A DNA stretch of 64,000 bases from Tenggerimyces flavus. GTDB lineage: Bacteria; Actinomycetota; Actinomycetes; Propionibacteriales; Actinopolymorphaceae. Within the stretch, counting starts at the first letter, position 1, and every line of letters starts with the position of its first letter. The stretch covers positions 8,285,420-8,349,419 of the forward strand of contig NZ_JAFBCM010000001.1 of NCBI RefSeq assembly GCF_016907715.1, given 5' to 3'. Both the position numbers and the translations under genes were made by a program. The notes beneath the pieces were generated by a model. That model searched no databases and was not told the DNA's origin. It saw only the letters and a program-made list of their open reading frames with translations. Shown here one piece after another: positions 19,504 to 28,333 of this stretch.

Positions 19504-20819
19504 GATGCGACTCCAGCGGTAGCGGGGCTTTCGAAGAGCATGGAAGCGGCCGGGTCGAACGGGCAGCCGCCGTACGTCTGATGCGCGAGGTACTCCTCGC
19601 GGAAGTGCTTGATCGAGGAGATCACCGGACCGACCGCGAAGTCCCCGAGCGCGCAGAACGACCGGCCGGAGACGTTGTCGCACAGGTCGAGCAGCGTGTC
19701 GAGATCCTGCTCGCCGCCCTCACCGTTCTCCAGCCGCTGCAGGATCTGGGTCATCCAGAACGTTCCCTCGCGGCACGGCGTGCACTTGCCGCAGGACTCG
19801 TGCTTGTAGAACTCCATCCAGCGCAGCACGCACCGCACGACGCACACGGTCTCGTCGAACACCATCGGCGAGGCGGTCCCGAACTGCGAGCCGGCCGCGG
19901 CGACCGAGTCGTAGTCGAGCGGGACGTCGAGCTGCTCGGGGGTGAACATCGGCGTCGACGAGCCGCCCGGGGTGAAGAACTTGAGCTGGTGCCCGGCGCG
20001 GACGCCGCCGGCGTAGTCGAGGAGCTGCCGCATCGTCGTACCCATCGGCGCCTCGTACTGCCCGGGTCGCACGACATGCCCGGAGATCGAGTAGATCGCC
20101 GTCCCCGGCGCCTTCTCCGTGCCCAGCTTGCGGAACTCCTCGACGCCACCGCGCACGATCGCCGGCACGGTCCCGATCGTGCAGACGTTGTTGACCACGG
20201 TCGGCGAGGCGTACAGCCCTTCCACCGCGGGGAAAGGGGGCCGCAGCCTCGGCTGGCCACGACGGCCCTCGAGCGAGTCGAGCATCGCGGTCTCTTCACC
20301 GCAGATGTACGCGCCCGCGCCGGCGTGCACGATCACGTCGAGCTCGTAGCCGGTGCCGAGCACGCTGTCGCCGAGATAGCCCTCGGCGTACGCCTCCGCG
20401 ACCGCCTGCTGCAGCCGGCGGACGACGTGCAGCACCTCGCCACGGACGTAGACGAACGCGTACCGCGCCCTGATCGCGTACGAGGAGATGATCACGCCCT
20501 CGATCAGCGTGTGCGGGCTCGCCATCATGAACGGGATGTCCTTGCAGGCACCCGGTTCGGACTCGTCCGCGTTGACCACGAGGTAGCGCGGCTTGTCCGC
20601 GAGCGGCGGCAGGAAGCCCCACTTCATGCCCGTGGGGAAGCCGGCACCGCCGCGGCCGCGCAGGCCGGAGTCCTTGACCAGCTGGACGACGGCATCCGGG
20701 TCGAGCGTCACGGCCTTGCGCAGCGCCTCATAGCCGCCCTGGGAGACGTAGGCGTCGTGCGTCCAGGCACGATCCTGCTCCCAGTTGGCGGTGAGCACCG
20801 GCGCGAGGGCTGTGGTCAT
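19500..20819 (-). CDS. nuoF: NADH-quinone oxidoreductase subunit F, second copy
   Basis: A 439-residue NADH- and FMN-binding subunit, the second of two adjacent nuoF genes. The FMN site [12 protein letters not shown] (about 52-63), the NADH site [19 protein letters not shown] (about 165-183) and the N3 cluster ligands [11 protein letters not shown] (about 345-355) plus the later SFCALGD cysteine are all intact. ATG 20819 overlaps the first copy's stop (ATGA). The protein is the same length as the first copy and roughly three quarters identical by eye, with differences throughout. Nothing marks it as a pseudogene. Confidence 0.93.
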   Translation of the reverse strand: MTTALAPVLTANWEQDRAWTHDAYVSQGGYEALRKAVTLDPDAVVQLVKDSGLRGRGGAGFPTGMKWGFLPPLADKPRYLVVNADESEPGACKDIPFMMASPHTLIEGVIISSYAIRARYAFVYVRGEVLHVVRRLQQAVAEAYAEGYLGDSVLGTGYELDVIVHAGAGAYICGEETAMLDSLEGRRGQPRLRPPFPAVEGLYASPTVVNNVCTIGTVPAIVRGGVEEFRKLGTEKAPGTAIYSISGHVVRPGQYEAPMGTTMRQLLDYAGGVRAGHQLKFFTPGGSSTPMFTPEQLDVPLDYDSVAAAGSQFGTASPMVFDETVCVVRCVLRWMEFYKHESCGKCTPCREGTFWMTQILQRLENGEGGEQDLDTLLDLCDNVSGRSFCALGDFAVGPVISSIKHFREEYLAHQTYGGCPFDPAASMLFESPATAGVAS

Positions 20820-22135
20820 GCGGACGCTCCGACGAGCTGCTCGCTCGGGAAGAGCTGGGCAGCGGCCGGGTCGAACGGGCAGCCGTGGTGCTCGAAGTGC
20901 GCGAGGTACTCGTCGCGGAAGTGCTTGATCGACGACTGGATCGGCGCGGCCGCACCGTCGGCGAGCGCGCAGAACGCGCGGCCGGCGATGTTGTCGGTCA
21001 GGTCCAGCAGCGTCTCGAGGTCCTCCTCGCTGCCGTCGCCCTTCTCCAGCCGTTCGAGGATCTGCACCAGCCACCAGGTGCCCTCGCGGCACGGGGTGCA
21101 CTTGCCGCAGGACTCGTGCTTGTAGAACTCGGTCCAACGCAGCGCGCAACGTACGACGCACACGGTCTCGTCGAAGATCGACAGCGCGCGGGTGCCGAGG
21201 ATGCTGCCGACCGCCACCATGCCCTCGAAGTCCAACGGGGCATCGAGATGCTCGGCGGTGAGCAGCGGCGTCGACGAGCCGCCGGGGTGCCAGAACTTCA
21301 GCTGGTGTCCCTCGCGGACGCCGCCGGCGAGGTCGAGCAGCTCGCGCAGCGTGATGCCGAGCGGGGCCTCGTACTGGCCGGGGTTCGTGACGTGCCCGGA
21401 CAGCGAGTAGATCACGTGGCCCTTGGACTTCTCGGTGCCCATCGAGGAGAACCAGTCCGGACCGTTCGCGATGATCGCGGGAACGCTGGCGATCGACTCC
21501 ACGTTGTTGATCACTGTGGGGGACGCGTACAGACCAGCGACCGCGGGGAACGGCGGACGCAGCCTCGGCTGCCCGCGCCGACCCTCGAGCGAGTCGAGGA
21601 GCGCGGTCTCCTCGCCGCAGATGTAGGCGCCGGCGCCCGCGTGCACGATGATGTCGAGGTCGTAGCCGCTGCCGAGGATGTTCTCGCCCAGGTAGCCCTC
21701 GGCGTACGCCTCCGCGACCGCCTGCTGCAGCCGGCGGACGACGTGCAGCACCTCACCGCGCACGTAGATGAACGCGTGCCGCGCGCGGATCGCGTACGAG
21801 GAGATGATGACGCCCTCGACCAGCGTGTGCGGGCTGGCCATCATCAGCGGGATGTCCTTGCAGGTGCCTGGCTCGGACTCGTCCGCGTTGACCACGAGGT
21901 AGCGCGGCTTGTCGCCCAGCGGGGGCAGGAAGCCCCACTTCATGCCGGTCGGGAAGCCCGCGCCGCCACGGCCGCGCAGGTTGGAGTCCTTGACCATCTG
22001 GATGACGGCGTCGGGATCGAGCGCGACGGCGGCGCGCAGGCCGTCGTAGCCGCCTTGGTCGACGTACGCGTCGTACGTCCACGCGCGGTCCTGGCCCCAG
22101 TTCGCGGTGAGGACGGGCCCCAGTGGGTCGACCAT
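20816..22135 (-). CDS. nuoF: NADH-quinone oxidoreductase subunit F, first copy
   Basis: A 439-residue NADH dehydrogenase flavoprotein: NADH is oxidised here and electrons pass through FMN to cluster N3. [31 protein letters not shown] and [11 protein letters not shown] are intact; the final ligand lies in AFCALAD. ATG 22135 overlaps the nuoE stop. It is the copy in the conventional nuoE-nuoF position. Conserved residues differ from copy 2 around 225-260 and 300-330. Two complete nuoF genes in one nuo operon is unusual. Confidence 0.94.
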   Translation of the reverse strand: MVDPLGPVLTANWGQDRAWTYDAYVDQGGYDGLRAAVALDPDAVIQMVKDSNLRGRGGAGFPTGMKWGFLPPLGDKPRYLVVNADESEPGTCKDIPLMMASPHTLVEGVIISSYAIRARHAFIYVRGEVLHVVRRLQQAVAEAYAEGYLGENILGSGYDLDIIVHAGAGAYICGEETALLDSLEGRRGQPRLRPPFPAVAGLYASPTVINNVESIASVPAIIANGPDWFSSMGTEKSKGHVIYSLSGHVTNPGQYEAPLGITLRELLDLAGGVREGHQLKFWHPGGSSTPLLTAEHLDAPLDFEGMVAVGSILGTRALSIFDETVCVVRCALRWTEFYKHESCGKCTPCREGTWWLVQILERLEKGDGSEEDLETLLDLTDNIAGRAFCALADGAAAPIQSSIKHFRDEYLAHFEHHGCPFDPAAAQLFPSEQLVGASA

Positions 22136-22953
22136 CAGCCCTCCCCCTTCGCGGTGTCGTCGTGCGGAGCGTCGCCACGCTTGTCCGGGCCACCGGCGCC
22201 GGTGCCGGAGCCGACCTCGGCCTGGCGGGTCTCGGACTCCGCGCGCTTGGTGTCGGCCTGCGCGACCGCGGACGCCGGGGTGTGCTCCGGAGCCTTGCGG
22301 CGCGTACGGCCGTTCGACGACTCCGGCGCGGCCCAGCCGCGTTCCTCGGCGAGCCGAAGACCAGCGAGCGACGCCGGACCGGCGGTGACGCCCTCGTCGG
22401 CACGGCCGTCGGGGAAGCCGGCGAGCACGCGCTCGGCCTCGCGGAACGTGCAAACGCGCGCACCGCGGGTGGCCTGGACCTCCTTGCCGGCGCGCAGGTC
22501 GTCGACCAGCGCCCTGGCGGAGTCCGGCGTCTGGTTGTCGAAGAACTCCCAGTTGACCATGATGACCGGCGCGAAGTCGCAGGCAGCGTTGCACTCGATG
22601 TGCTCGAGCGTGACCTTGCCGTCCTCGGTGGTCTCGTCGTTGCCGACGCCGAGATGTTCCTTCAGGGACTGGAAGATCGAGTCCCCACCCATCACCGCGC
22701 ACAGCGTGTTGGTGCACACGCCGACGTGGTAGTCGCCGACCGGACGCCGCTTGTACATCGTGTAGAACGTCGCGACCGCCGCCACCTCGGCCGAGGTCAG
22801 CTCGAGCAGCTCGGCGCAGACCTCGATGCTCTCGGGGGTGACGTACCCCTCCGTGCTCTGCACCAGGTGCAGCATCGGCAACAGCGCCGACCGCGGCTGC
22901 GGGTAGCGCGCCATGATGGCGCGCAGCTCGACTTTGGTTTCTTCAGAGATCAA
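22135..22953 (-). CDS. nuoE: NADH-quinone oxidoreductase subunit E
   Basis: A 272-residue thioredoxin-like 2Fe-2S subunit (cluster N1a). The ligand cysteines are in GVCTNTLC (about 79-86) and ECNAACD (about 120-126). The start is TTG 22953: it overlaps the nuoD stop (TTGA), has GGAG about seven bases upstream and gives [18 protein letters not shown], matching family N-termini; no nearer ATG or GTG fits. A C-terminal extension of about 90 charged, low-complexity residues follows the thioredoxin fold. Confidence 0.92.
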   Translation of the reverse strand: MISEETKVELRAIMARYPQPRSALLPMLHLVQSTEGYVTPESIEVCAELLELTSAEVAAVATFYTMYKRRPVGDYHVGVCTNTLCAVMGGDSIFQSLKEHLGVGNDETTEDGKVTLEHIECNAACDFAPVIMVNWEFFDNQTPDSARALVDDLRAGKEVQATRGARVCTFREAERVLAGFPDGRADEGVTAGPASLAGLRLAEERGWAAPESSNGRTRRKAPEHTPASAVAQADTKRAESETRQAEVGSGTGAGGPDKRGDAPHDDTAKGEG

Positions 22954-24290
22954 CGGTCCACTCCGCCCAGGACGGGGTCGAGGCTGGCGATGACCACGAT
23001 GACGTCGGCGACCTGACAGCCCTCGGACATCGCTGCCGCGGCCTGGAGGTTGGCGAACGACGGGTCGCGGAAGTGCGCGCGGTACGGACGCGTTCCACCA
23101 TCGGACACGGCGTGGCACGCTAGCTCACCGCGCGGCGACTCGACAGCGAAATACGACTGCCCCGCCGGAACGCGGAAGCCCTCGGTCACGAGCTTGAAGT
23201 GATGGATCAACGCTTCCATCGACTCGCCCATGATGTGCTTGATGTGGTCGAGGGAGTTGCCCATGCCGTCCGCGCCGATCGCGAGCTGCGCGGGCCAGGC
23301 GATCTTCTTGTCCTCGATCATCACCGGGCCGGGCTCCTCGAGCCGCTTGATGCACTGGTCGATGATCCGCACCGACTCGTGCATCTCGTCGAGGCGGATC
23401 CGGAACCGCGCGTACGCGTCGGAGCCCTCGTGGATCGGCACGTCGAAGTCGTACGTCTCGTAACCCCAGTAGGGCTGGTTCTTGCGCAGGTCCCACGGGT
23501 AGCCGGTCGAGCGGAGCGTCGGCCCGGTGACCCCGAACGCCATGCAGCCGGCGAGGTCGAGGTAGCCGACGTCCTTCAGGCGGCCCTTGAAGATCGGGTT
23601 CGCGTTGCAGAAGTCGGCGTACTCACCGAGGTGCTTCTTCATCCACTTGGAGAAGTCCTTGAGCTCCTGCAGGCCGTTCGGCGGCAGATCCTGCGAGACG
23701 CCGCCGGGCCGGAAGTACGCGTGGTTCATGCGCAGCCCGGTGATCAGCTCATACAGGTCGAGCACCTTCTCGCGCTCGCGGAAGCCGATCGTCATGACCG
23801 TGATCGCGCCGATCTCCATGCCGCCGGTCGCGATCGCGACCAGGTGGGAGGAGATCCGGTTGAGCTCCATCATCATCACTCGGAGCACGTGCGCGCGGGT
23901 CGGGATCTGCTCCTCGATGCCGAGCAGCTTCTCCACCGCGCCGACGTACGCCGCCTCGTTGTGGAACGGCATCACGTAGTCCATGCGAGTGCAGAACGTG
24001 ACGCCTTGCGTCCACGTCCGGTACTCCATGTTCTTCTCGATGCCGGTGTGCAGGTAGCCGACCATCAGCCGCGTGTCGCGAACGGTCTCGCCGTCGAGCT
24101 CGAGCACGAGCCGGAGCACGCCGTGCGTGGACGGGTGCTGCGGTCCCATGTTGACCACGACGCGCTCGTCGCCGGACTCGGCGACGCCGGCCACGACGGA
24201 GTCCCAGTCCTGCCCGGTGACCGTGTAGACCTGTCCCTCGGTGGTGTCGCGGACGCTCGCGTACGGATCGGTGACGTTGTCAGTAGTCAT
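22950..24290 (-). CDS. nuoD: NADH-quinone oxidoreductase subunit D
   Basis: A 446-residue 49-kDa-type subunit that forms the quinone site with NuoB. It has [16 protein letters not shown] (about 46-61), the [15 protein letters not shown] segment (about 78-92), and the C-terminal [16 protein letters not shown]. Length is as expected. Start overlaps the nuoC stop by one base (TGATG) and stop overlaps nuoE by 4 bases. Confidence 0.95.
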   Translation of the reverse strand: MTTDNVTDPYASVRDTTEGQVYTVTGQDWDSVVAGVAESGDERVVVNMGPQHPSTHGVLRLVLELDGETVRDTRLMVGYLHTGIEKNMEYRTWTQGVTFCTRMDYVMPFHNEAAYVGAVEKLLGIEEQIPTRAHVLRVMMMELNRISSHLVAIATGGMEIGAITVMTIGFREREKVLDLYELITGLRMNHAYFRPGGVSQDLPPNGLQELKDFSKWMKKHLGEYADFCNANPIFKGRLKDVGYLDLAGCMAFGVTGPTLRSTGYPWDLRKNQPYWGYETYDFDVPIHEGSDAYARFRIRLDEMHESVRIIDQCIKRLEEPGPVMIEDKKIAWPAQLAIGADGMGNSLDHIKHIMGESMEALIHHFKLVTEGFRVPAGQSYFAVESPRGELACHAVSDGGTRPYRAHFRDPSFANLQAAAAMSEGCQVADVIVVIASLDPVLGGVDR

Positions 24291-25018
24291 CAGCGGTAGG
24301 CCCTCCGCTCGTCGGGCGGCGGAATCGTCGCGCCCTTGTACTCCACCGGGATGCCGCCCAGCGGGTAGTCCTTGCGCTGCGGGTGTCCCGGCCAGTCGTC
24401 CGGCATCTGGATCCGGGTCAGTCCGGGGTGCCCGTCGAAGATGATCCCGAAGAAGTCGTACGCCTCGCGCTCGTGCCAGTCGGCGGTCGGGTAGACGCCG
24501 ACGGCCGACGGCAGGTGCGGGTCGGAGTCGGGGCAGGTCACCTCGAGCCGGACGCGCCGGCTGTGGGTCATCGACAGCAGGTGGTAGACCGCGTGCAGCT
24601 CCCGACCCTTGTCATTGGGGTAGTGCACGCCGGAGACGCCGCTGCAGAACTCGAAGCGGAGCTCCTGGTCGTCGCGGAACGTCCGCAGGACGCTGAGCAG
24701 CGACTCGCGGCGTACGTAGAACGTGAGCTCGTCCCGGTCGACGACGACCTTCTCGAACGCCTCGTCGTACGTGCTGCCGTCGCCCTCGGGCATCACCTCG
24801 GCGAGCCGGTCGGCGACGGCGTCGAACCAGCCCCCGTACGGGCGCGAGGTCGAGCCGGGCAACGTGATCGGGCGAACGAGGCCGCCGTACCCGGACGTGT
24901 CCGGCGTGCCCTGCACACCGAACGAGCCCTTCTGGACACCGATCACGTCCGGCTTCGGCTCCCTGGTGTCGGGGAGCCGGCTGTCCAGGGTCTCGTCGGG
25001 GCCCTGCTGTTCGGTCAT
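24290..25018 (-). CDS. nuoC: NADH-quinone oxidoreductase subunit C
   Basis: A 242-residue 30-kDa-type subunit. The core runs from about residue 95 ([17 protein letters not shown]) to [19 protein letters not shown] and the terminal [20 protein letters not shown]. The first 60 residues are a charged actinobacterial extension. ATG 25018 overlaps the nuoB stop (ATGA). It is a separate gene here, not fused to nuoD. Confidence 0.94.
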   Translation of the reverse strand: MTEQQGPDETLDSRLPDTREPKPDVIGVQKGSFGVQGTPDTSGYGGLVRPITLPGSTSRPYGGWFDAVADRLAEVMPEGDGSTYDEAFEKVVVDRDELTFYVRRESLLSVLRTFRDDQELRFEFCSGVSGVHYPNDKGRELHAVYHLLSMTHSRRVRLEVTCPDSDPHLPSAVGVYPTADWHEREAYDFFGIIFDGHPGLTRIQMPDDWPGHPQRKDYPLGGIPVEYKGATIPPPDERRAYR

Positions 25019-25569
25019 CGCAGCAAGCCCTTCATCTCGATCGTCGACGCCGCCTCGAGCGCGGTCTGCTCGCGTTCGACGAGCTCCTTGCGGTGGTTGA
25101 CGCCGAGCTTCGCGTGCTGGATCTTCTCGTGGATCTTGAGGATCGCGTCGAGCAGCATCTCCGGCCGCGGCGGGCAGCCCGGGAGGTACATGTCGACCGG
25201 GACGATGTGGTCGACGCCCTGCACGATCGCGTAGTTGTTGAACATGCCGCCGGAACTGGCGCAGACGCCCATCGCCAGCACGTACTTCGGGTTGGCCATC
25301 TGGTCGTAGATCTGCCGCAGGACCGGCGCCATCTTCTGGCTCACCCGGCCGGCGACGATCATCAGGTCGGCCTGGCGCGGCGAGGCGCGGAAGACCTCCA
25401 TGCCGAAGCGGGCGGCGTCGTAGCGGGGCGCGCCCATCGTCATCATCTCGAACGCGCAGCACGCGAGGCCGAACGTCGCGGGCCACACCGAGGCCTTGCG
25501 CATGTAGCCGATCAGGCCTTCGACCGTGGTCAGCAGCATGCCTGCCGGCAGCTTTTCCTCTATGCCCAT
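25015..25569 (-). CDS. nuoB: NADH-quinone oxidoreductase subunit B
   Basis: A 184-residue subunit that holds the terminal cluster N2. The adjacent ligand cysteines are in [10 protein letters not shown] (about 35-44); the others are in [10 protein letters not shown] (about 100) and LPGCPPRPE (about 130). Family length and order fit. Its start lies 121 bases from the nuoA stop, a gap holding a repeat element. Confidence 0.95.
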   Translation of the reverse strand: MGIEEKLPAGMLLTTVEGLIGYMRKASVWPATFGLACCAFEMMTMGAPRYDAARFGMEVFRASPRQADLMIVAGRVSQKMAPVLRQIYDQMANPKYVLAMGVCASSGGMFNNYAIVQGVDHIVPVDMYLPGCPPRPEMLLDAILKIHEKIQHAKLGVNHRKELVEREQTALEAASTIEMKGLLR

Positions 25570-25592
25570 GGCTATTCACACACCCCTTCGTC

Positions 25593-25678
25593 GCGGTCGG
25601 CTCGTCGAAGCAGCGGGAGCCCCTGGCCTGCTCCACTCCCGCCACCGCGGCGAAGTGAAACTGAGCGAGCCGATCCGC
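25593..25678. repeat. inverted-repeat element inside the nuo operon (family shared with 37138-37236)
   Basis: The ends are GCGGTCGGCTCG (25593-25604) and CGAGCCGATCCGC (25666-25678), reverse complements apart from one extra base. The inner flanks CGGCTCGTCGAAGCAGC and GAAACTGAGCGAGCCG match the ends of a second element at 37138-37236 read on the other strand, while the middles differ. It lies between nuoA and nuoB. No ORF is inside. Confidence 0.65.
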
Positions 25679-25690
25679 GACCATTCATAG

Positions 25691-26050
25691 CTAGTCCCAC
25701 TCGAGGCCGCCGCGGCGCCAGACGTACGCGTACGCCACGAAGACTGTGAGGATGAACAGGACCATCTCCACCAGCCCGAACAGCGCCATCTGGTCGAACG
25801 AGACGGCCCACGGGTAGAGGAAGATGATCTCGATGTCGAAGATGATGAAGAGCATCGCGGTGATGTAGTACTTCACCGGGAACCGGCCGCCGCCCATCGG
25901 CTGCGGGGTGGGCTCGATACCGCACTCGTACGAGTCGACCTTGGCCCGGTTGTAGCGCACCGGACCCATCAGAAGGCCGGCCACCACGGAGACGACGACA
26001 AAGCCGCCGCCCAGGATGGCGAGCACGAGAATCGGCAGGTAGAGGTTCAT
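25691..26050 (-). CDS. nuoA: NADH-quinone oxidoreductase subunit A
   Basis: A 119-residue, three-helix membrane subunit. DSYECGIEPTPQPMGGGRFP (about 39-58) contains the conserved loop cysteine, and FIIFDIEIIFLYPWAVSFDQ (about 67-86) the membrane acidic residues. First gene of the nuo cluster; a MenJ-like reductase gene is the nearest upstream gene on the same strand. Confidence 0.95.
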   Translation of the reverse strand: MNLYLPILVLAILGGGFVVVSVVAGLLMGPVRYNRAKVDSYECGIEPTPQPMGGGRFPVKYYITAMLFIIFDIEIIFLYPWAVSFDQMALFGLVEMVLFILTVFVAYAYVWRRGGLEWD

Positions 26051-26341
26051 GCCTCTCTCCCGTTGGCTGCTGGGATCCCGGACCGCGTCGTCGCGGGTCG
26101 GTCGCTCATCTTAGGAGTGATCTTCATCGACACTTGCGCGCCACCCCCAGGTCGTGTTGCGAAAGTAGCGCCGGTCATCGCGCGCCGCGCGATGGCGCGC
26201 GGCCCCAAGGAAATTCATAGAGCGCGCCCGGCTGGGTGTGGGGCAGGTCAAGGTCGTACTCGTCTGTACGTCCGCCGGCCTGCAACGCAGCCAGGCGGGA
26301 TGCGGAGTGTCGCGCGCAAGGCGATCCTTTCGCAACATGGC
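26051..26341. other. intergenic region upstream of nuoA containing a MITE-like element
   Basis: No gene is supported. TGTTGCGAAAG (26155-26165) and its exact reverse complement (26327-26337) bound a 183-bp segment; the inverted match continues imperfectly to about 15 of 17 bases. The ends resemble the TGTTGCGTAAG end of the repeat at 7551. The nuo promoter should lie between 26051 and 26155, but I see no convincing -35/-10 pair. Confidence 0.6.
26155..26337. mobile_element. putative 183-bp non-autonomous element (MITE-like)
   Basis: The terminal inverted repeats of 11 perfect bases (about 17 imperfect) begin TGTTGCG. The interior has no transposase-like ORF. There is no clear target-site duplication: flanking bases are gtcg on the left and tggcc on the right. 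Call based on structure only. Confidence 0.4.
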
Positions 26342-27634
26342 CTAGGCTGCCGGCGCGAGCTTGCACATGGCGTTGATCAGTCGGTCCATCGCGTCGCCAC
26401 CCCGAGGGTCGGTGAGGTTGGCGAGGAGCTTGATCGTGAACTTCATCAGCAGCGGGTGCGGCAGCCCGTGCCTGGTCGCGATCTTCATGACGTTCGGGTT
26501 TCCGATCAGGTGCACGAAGATGCGGCCGAGCGTGTAGTAGCCGCCGTACCAGTCCTTGAGAACGCGCGGGTAGTTGTGCAGCGCGCGTTCCCTGAGAGCG
26601 CCCTCGGGGCGGCTGAGGGCTTGCGCGATGACGTCGGCCGCGAGCTCCGCGGACTCCATCGCGTAGGCGATGCCCTCGCCGTTGAACGGGTTGACCATGC
26701 CACCGGCGTCGCCGACGAGCAGCAGGCCGTCGTCGTAGTGCGGCTTGCGGTTGAAGCCCATCGGGAGAGCGGCGCCGAGGACCTTGCCCTGTTGGTGCTC
26801 CTCGGTGAACTGCCACTCTTCCGGAAGGCCTTGGAGCCAACTGTGCAGCAGGCCCTTGTAGTCGGCGTTCGCGAAACCCTTGGTGGTGTTGAGCAGGCCG
26901 AGGCCGACGTTGCTGGTGCCGTCGCCCATGCCGAAGATCCAGCCGTACCCGGGGAGCAGGTTGCTCTGGCCGGGCGTGCCGTCCCAGAGCTCGAGCCAGG
27001 ACTCCAGCCAGTCGTCGTCGTGCCGCGGGCTGTCGAAGTACGTGCGTACGGCGACGCCCATCGGGCGGTTCTCCAGGCGCTGCCTGCCGGCCTTGACGGA
27101 CAGCCGGCTGGAGTTGCCGTCGGCGGCGACGACGAGATTGGCGGTGTACGTCCGTTCCTCGCCGCCCTTGGGCTTGGCGGTGACGCCGACGATGCGGCCG
27201 GTGCGTTCGTCGCGGACCGGGCCGGTGACGTTCGTCTCCTGTTGGAGGCGGGCTCCTGCCTTCTCGGCCTGCCGGGCGAGCGTCTCGTCGAAGTCGAGGC
27301 GGCGGCGGACGAGGCCCTTGTTGCCGTACTCGGCCAGATCCGGCCAGGGGATCTCCAGCCGCATGCCGCCGCCGTAGATCCGCAGGCCGTGGTTGTGCAG
27401 CCAGCCGGCTTCCTCGCTGGTGTCGACGCCCATTCTGACGAGGCTCTTGACCGCGCGGGGGGTCAGGCCGTCGCCGCAGACCTTCTCGCGGGGGAAGCTG
27501 GTCTTCTCCAGCACGAGGACGTCGAGGCCGGTGCTGGCGAGGTGAAACGCGGCGGTAGACCCGGCCGGACCTGCGCCTACGACGATGACATCGGCATCGA
27601 GCGCGGTCTGCTGCGGCGGGCTGGTGCGGCTCAT
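26342..27634 (-). CDS. geranylgeranyl-reductase-family flavoprotein (MenJ-like)
   Basis: A 430-residue FAD enzyme. The N-terminal Rossmann motif VIVVGAGPAGSTAAFHLA, the family motif KVCGDGLTPRAVKSL (about 52-66) and the second FAD motif LLLVGDAGGMVNPFNGEGI (about 290-308) are clear. Related MenJ in mycobacteria saturates one isoprene unit of menaquinone; the position next to nuoA and near the men genes supports that role (inference). ATG 27634 gives MSRTSPP; an upstream in-frame ATG at 27691 is possible but unlike homologues. Confidence 0.85.
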   Translation of the reverse strand: MSRTSPPQQTALDADVIVVGAGPAGSTAAFHLASTGLDVLVLEKTSFPREKVCGDGLTPRAVKSLVRMGVDTSEEAGWLHNHGLRIYGGGMRLEIPWPDLAEYGNKGLVRRRLDFDETLARQAEKAGARLQQETNVTGPVRDERTGRIVGVTAKPKGGEERTYTANLVVAADGNSSRLSVKAGRQRLENRPMGVAVRTYFDSPRHDDDWLESWLELWDGTPGQSNLLPGYGWIFGMGDGTSNVGLGLLNTTKGFANADYKGLLHSWLQGLPEEWQFTEEHQQGKVLGAALPMGFNRKPHYDDGLLLVGDAGGMVNPFNGEGIAYAMESAELAADVIAQALSRPEGALRERALHNYPRVLKDWYGGYYTLGRIFVHLIGNPNVMKIATRHGLPHPLLMKFTIKLLANLTDPRGGDAMDRLINAMCKLAPAA

Positions 27635-27791
27635 CGGTCCTTCAGCACTGGTGCGTGAGGTTCGAGGCTGTGAGATTGTGAAGCAGTTCACGAGACCCTG
27701 ACGAGGGACAGTCTAAAGGGTCGTTCAAGGACTGGGTAAACCGCCCACACCGTTGCTGACCTGCGGATTTACGCGATCTATATGTTGCGGA

Positions 27792-27828
27792 AAAGCCCCC
27801 ATCGGGAAAGGGATCCGATGGGGGCTTT
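27792..27828 (-). terminator. rho-independent terminator
   Basis: AAAGCCCCCATCGG (27792-27805) and CCGATGGGGGCTTT (27815-27828) form a perfect 14-bp stem with a 9-base loop. On the minus strand the stem is followed by a short T-run, 22 bases after the stop of the small gene at 27850-28071. One of the clearest terminators in the window. Confidence 0.85.
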
Positions 27829-27849
27829 CGCCCGTTTTGCTCGGTGGGG

Positions 27850-28071
27850 TTACTGCTCGCCGGTGGCGCGTGGCGACTCCATCCAGGTCCGGACAGCCTC
27901 GACCTGTTCGCGCGGCACCTGGTGGTGGTCGTCGACGACCTTCTCGTCGAGCGGGCGCAGGTGGCGCGGGTTGTACGGCGACTCGTAGGCAGCGACGCGT
28001 TCGACGTGTTCTTCCCGCATCGCGTCCCGATCGACGTGCCTGCGGTGCGTCCCTCGTGCTCGAAGCGGCAT
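27850..28071 (-). CDS. small hypothetical protein, 73 aa
   Basis: A 73-residue, charged, soluble protein beginning MPLRARGTHRRHVDRDAMRE, rich in Arg, His and Asp, with PREQVEAVRTWMESPRATGEQ-like helical sequence at the end. I do not recognise a family. It is judged real because an excellent GAGGGAGG ribosome site sits six bases before the ATG and a strong terminator follows its stop. The in-frame extension upstream to 28224 runs through a palindromic repeat and is not used. Confidence 0.65.
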   Translation of the reverse strand: MPLRARGTHRRHVDRDAMREEHVERVAAYESPYNPRHLRPLDEKVVDDHHQVPREQVEAVRTWMESPRATGEQ

Positions 28072-28166
28072 GGTTGGCCTCCCTCTATGAGGGAAACCGT
28101 TCCCGATGGGCCGCATCCGAAACGTCACCCAGCCGTCCCCCGATGAGGCCATCACGAGCGACCGCT

Positions 28167-28224
28167 GGACTGGGTCGGGGGCACCCCGGTCCGAACCTAT
28201 GGGACCAGGGTGCCCCTCACCCAA
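28167..28224. repeat. 58-bp hairpin repeat, copy A
   Basis: The arms at 28172-28192 (starting GGGTCGGGGGCACCC) and 28201-28222 (ending GTGCCCCTCACCC) pair imperfectly around a GAACCTAT loop. About 50 of 58 bases match 53514-53571 on the opposite strand. Aligned on the same strand instead, the outer arms match and only the inner segment is inverted. Confidence 0.75.
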
Positions 28225-28241
28225 CCCTCGGCGCGCCCTGT

Positions 28242-28323
28242 CCCGTGATCATGTACGTGATCATGAAGGCAAACCCGCCGTATACGACCAGTTTGGCTTC
28301 ACGATCACGTACATGATCACGGG
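28242..28323. repeat. 33-bp-arm inverted repeat (long hairpin)
   Basis: Bases 28242-28262 and 28303-28323 are perfect reverse complements (21 bp). The pairing continues to 31 of 33 bases (28242-28274 with 28291-28323), leaving a 16-base loop. Each arm contains GTGATCATGTACGTGATC, closely related to the palindrome cores at 7646-7677 and 47738-47769, plus a GGCAAA word also found there. It sits just after the end of the decayed toxin gene and may act as a bidirectional terminator or be a mobile palindrome. Confidence 0.8.
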
Positions 28324-28333
28324 CGACGAGGGT

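Larger units (their letters stand above)
28072..28333. other. intergenic region with two palindromic elements
   Basis: No gene is supported. The region contains the 58-bp hairpin element at 28167-28224 and the long hairpin at 28242-28323, described separately. The promoter of the small gene at 27850-28071 should lie in 28072-28160; I see no strong hexamers. Confidence 0.6.

Noticed and set aside
17518-19581. 687-codon plus-strand frame opposite nuoG
   Set aside because: Antisense shadow with no recognisable domain; nuoG on the other strand is complete.
20885-22732. 615-codon plus-strand frame opposite nuoF and nuoE
   Set aside because: Shadow of the nuoF coding strand; no ribosome site or known domain.
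27850-28224. Longer start (28224) for the small protein at 27850
   Set aside because: The added codons are the hairpin repeat and flanking sequence; the internal ATG at 28071 has a strong ribosome site.
28242-28323. CRISPR-like array near 28.2 kb
   Set aside because: The repeated words are arms of one hairpin, not regularly spaced direct repeats with unique spacers, and no cas gene is present.
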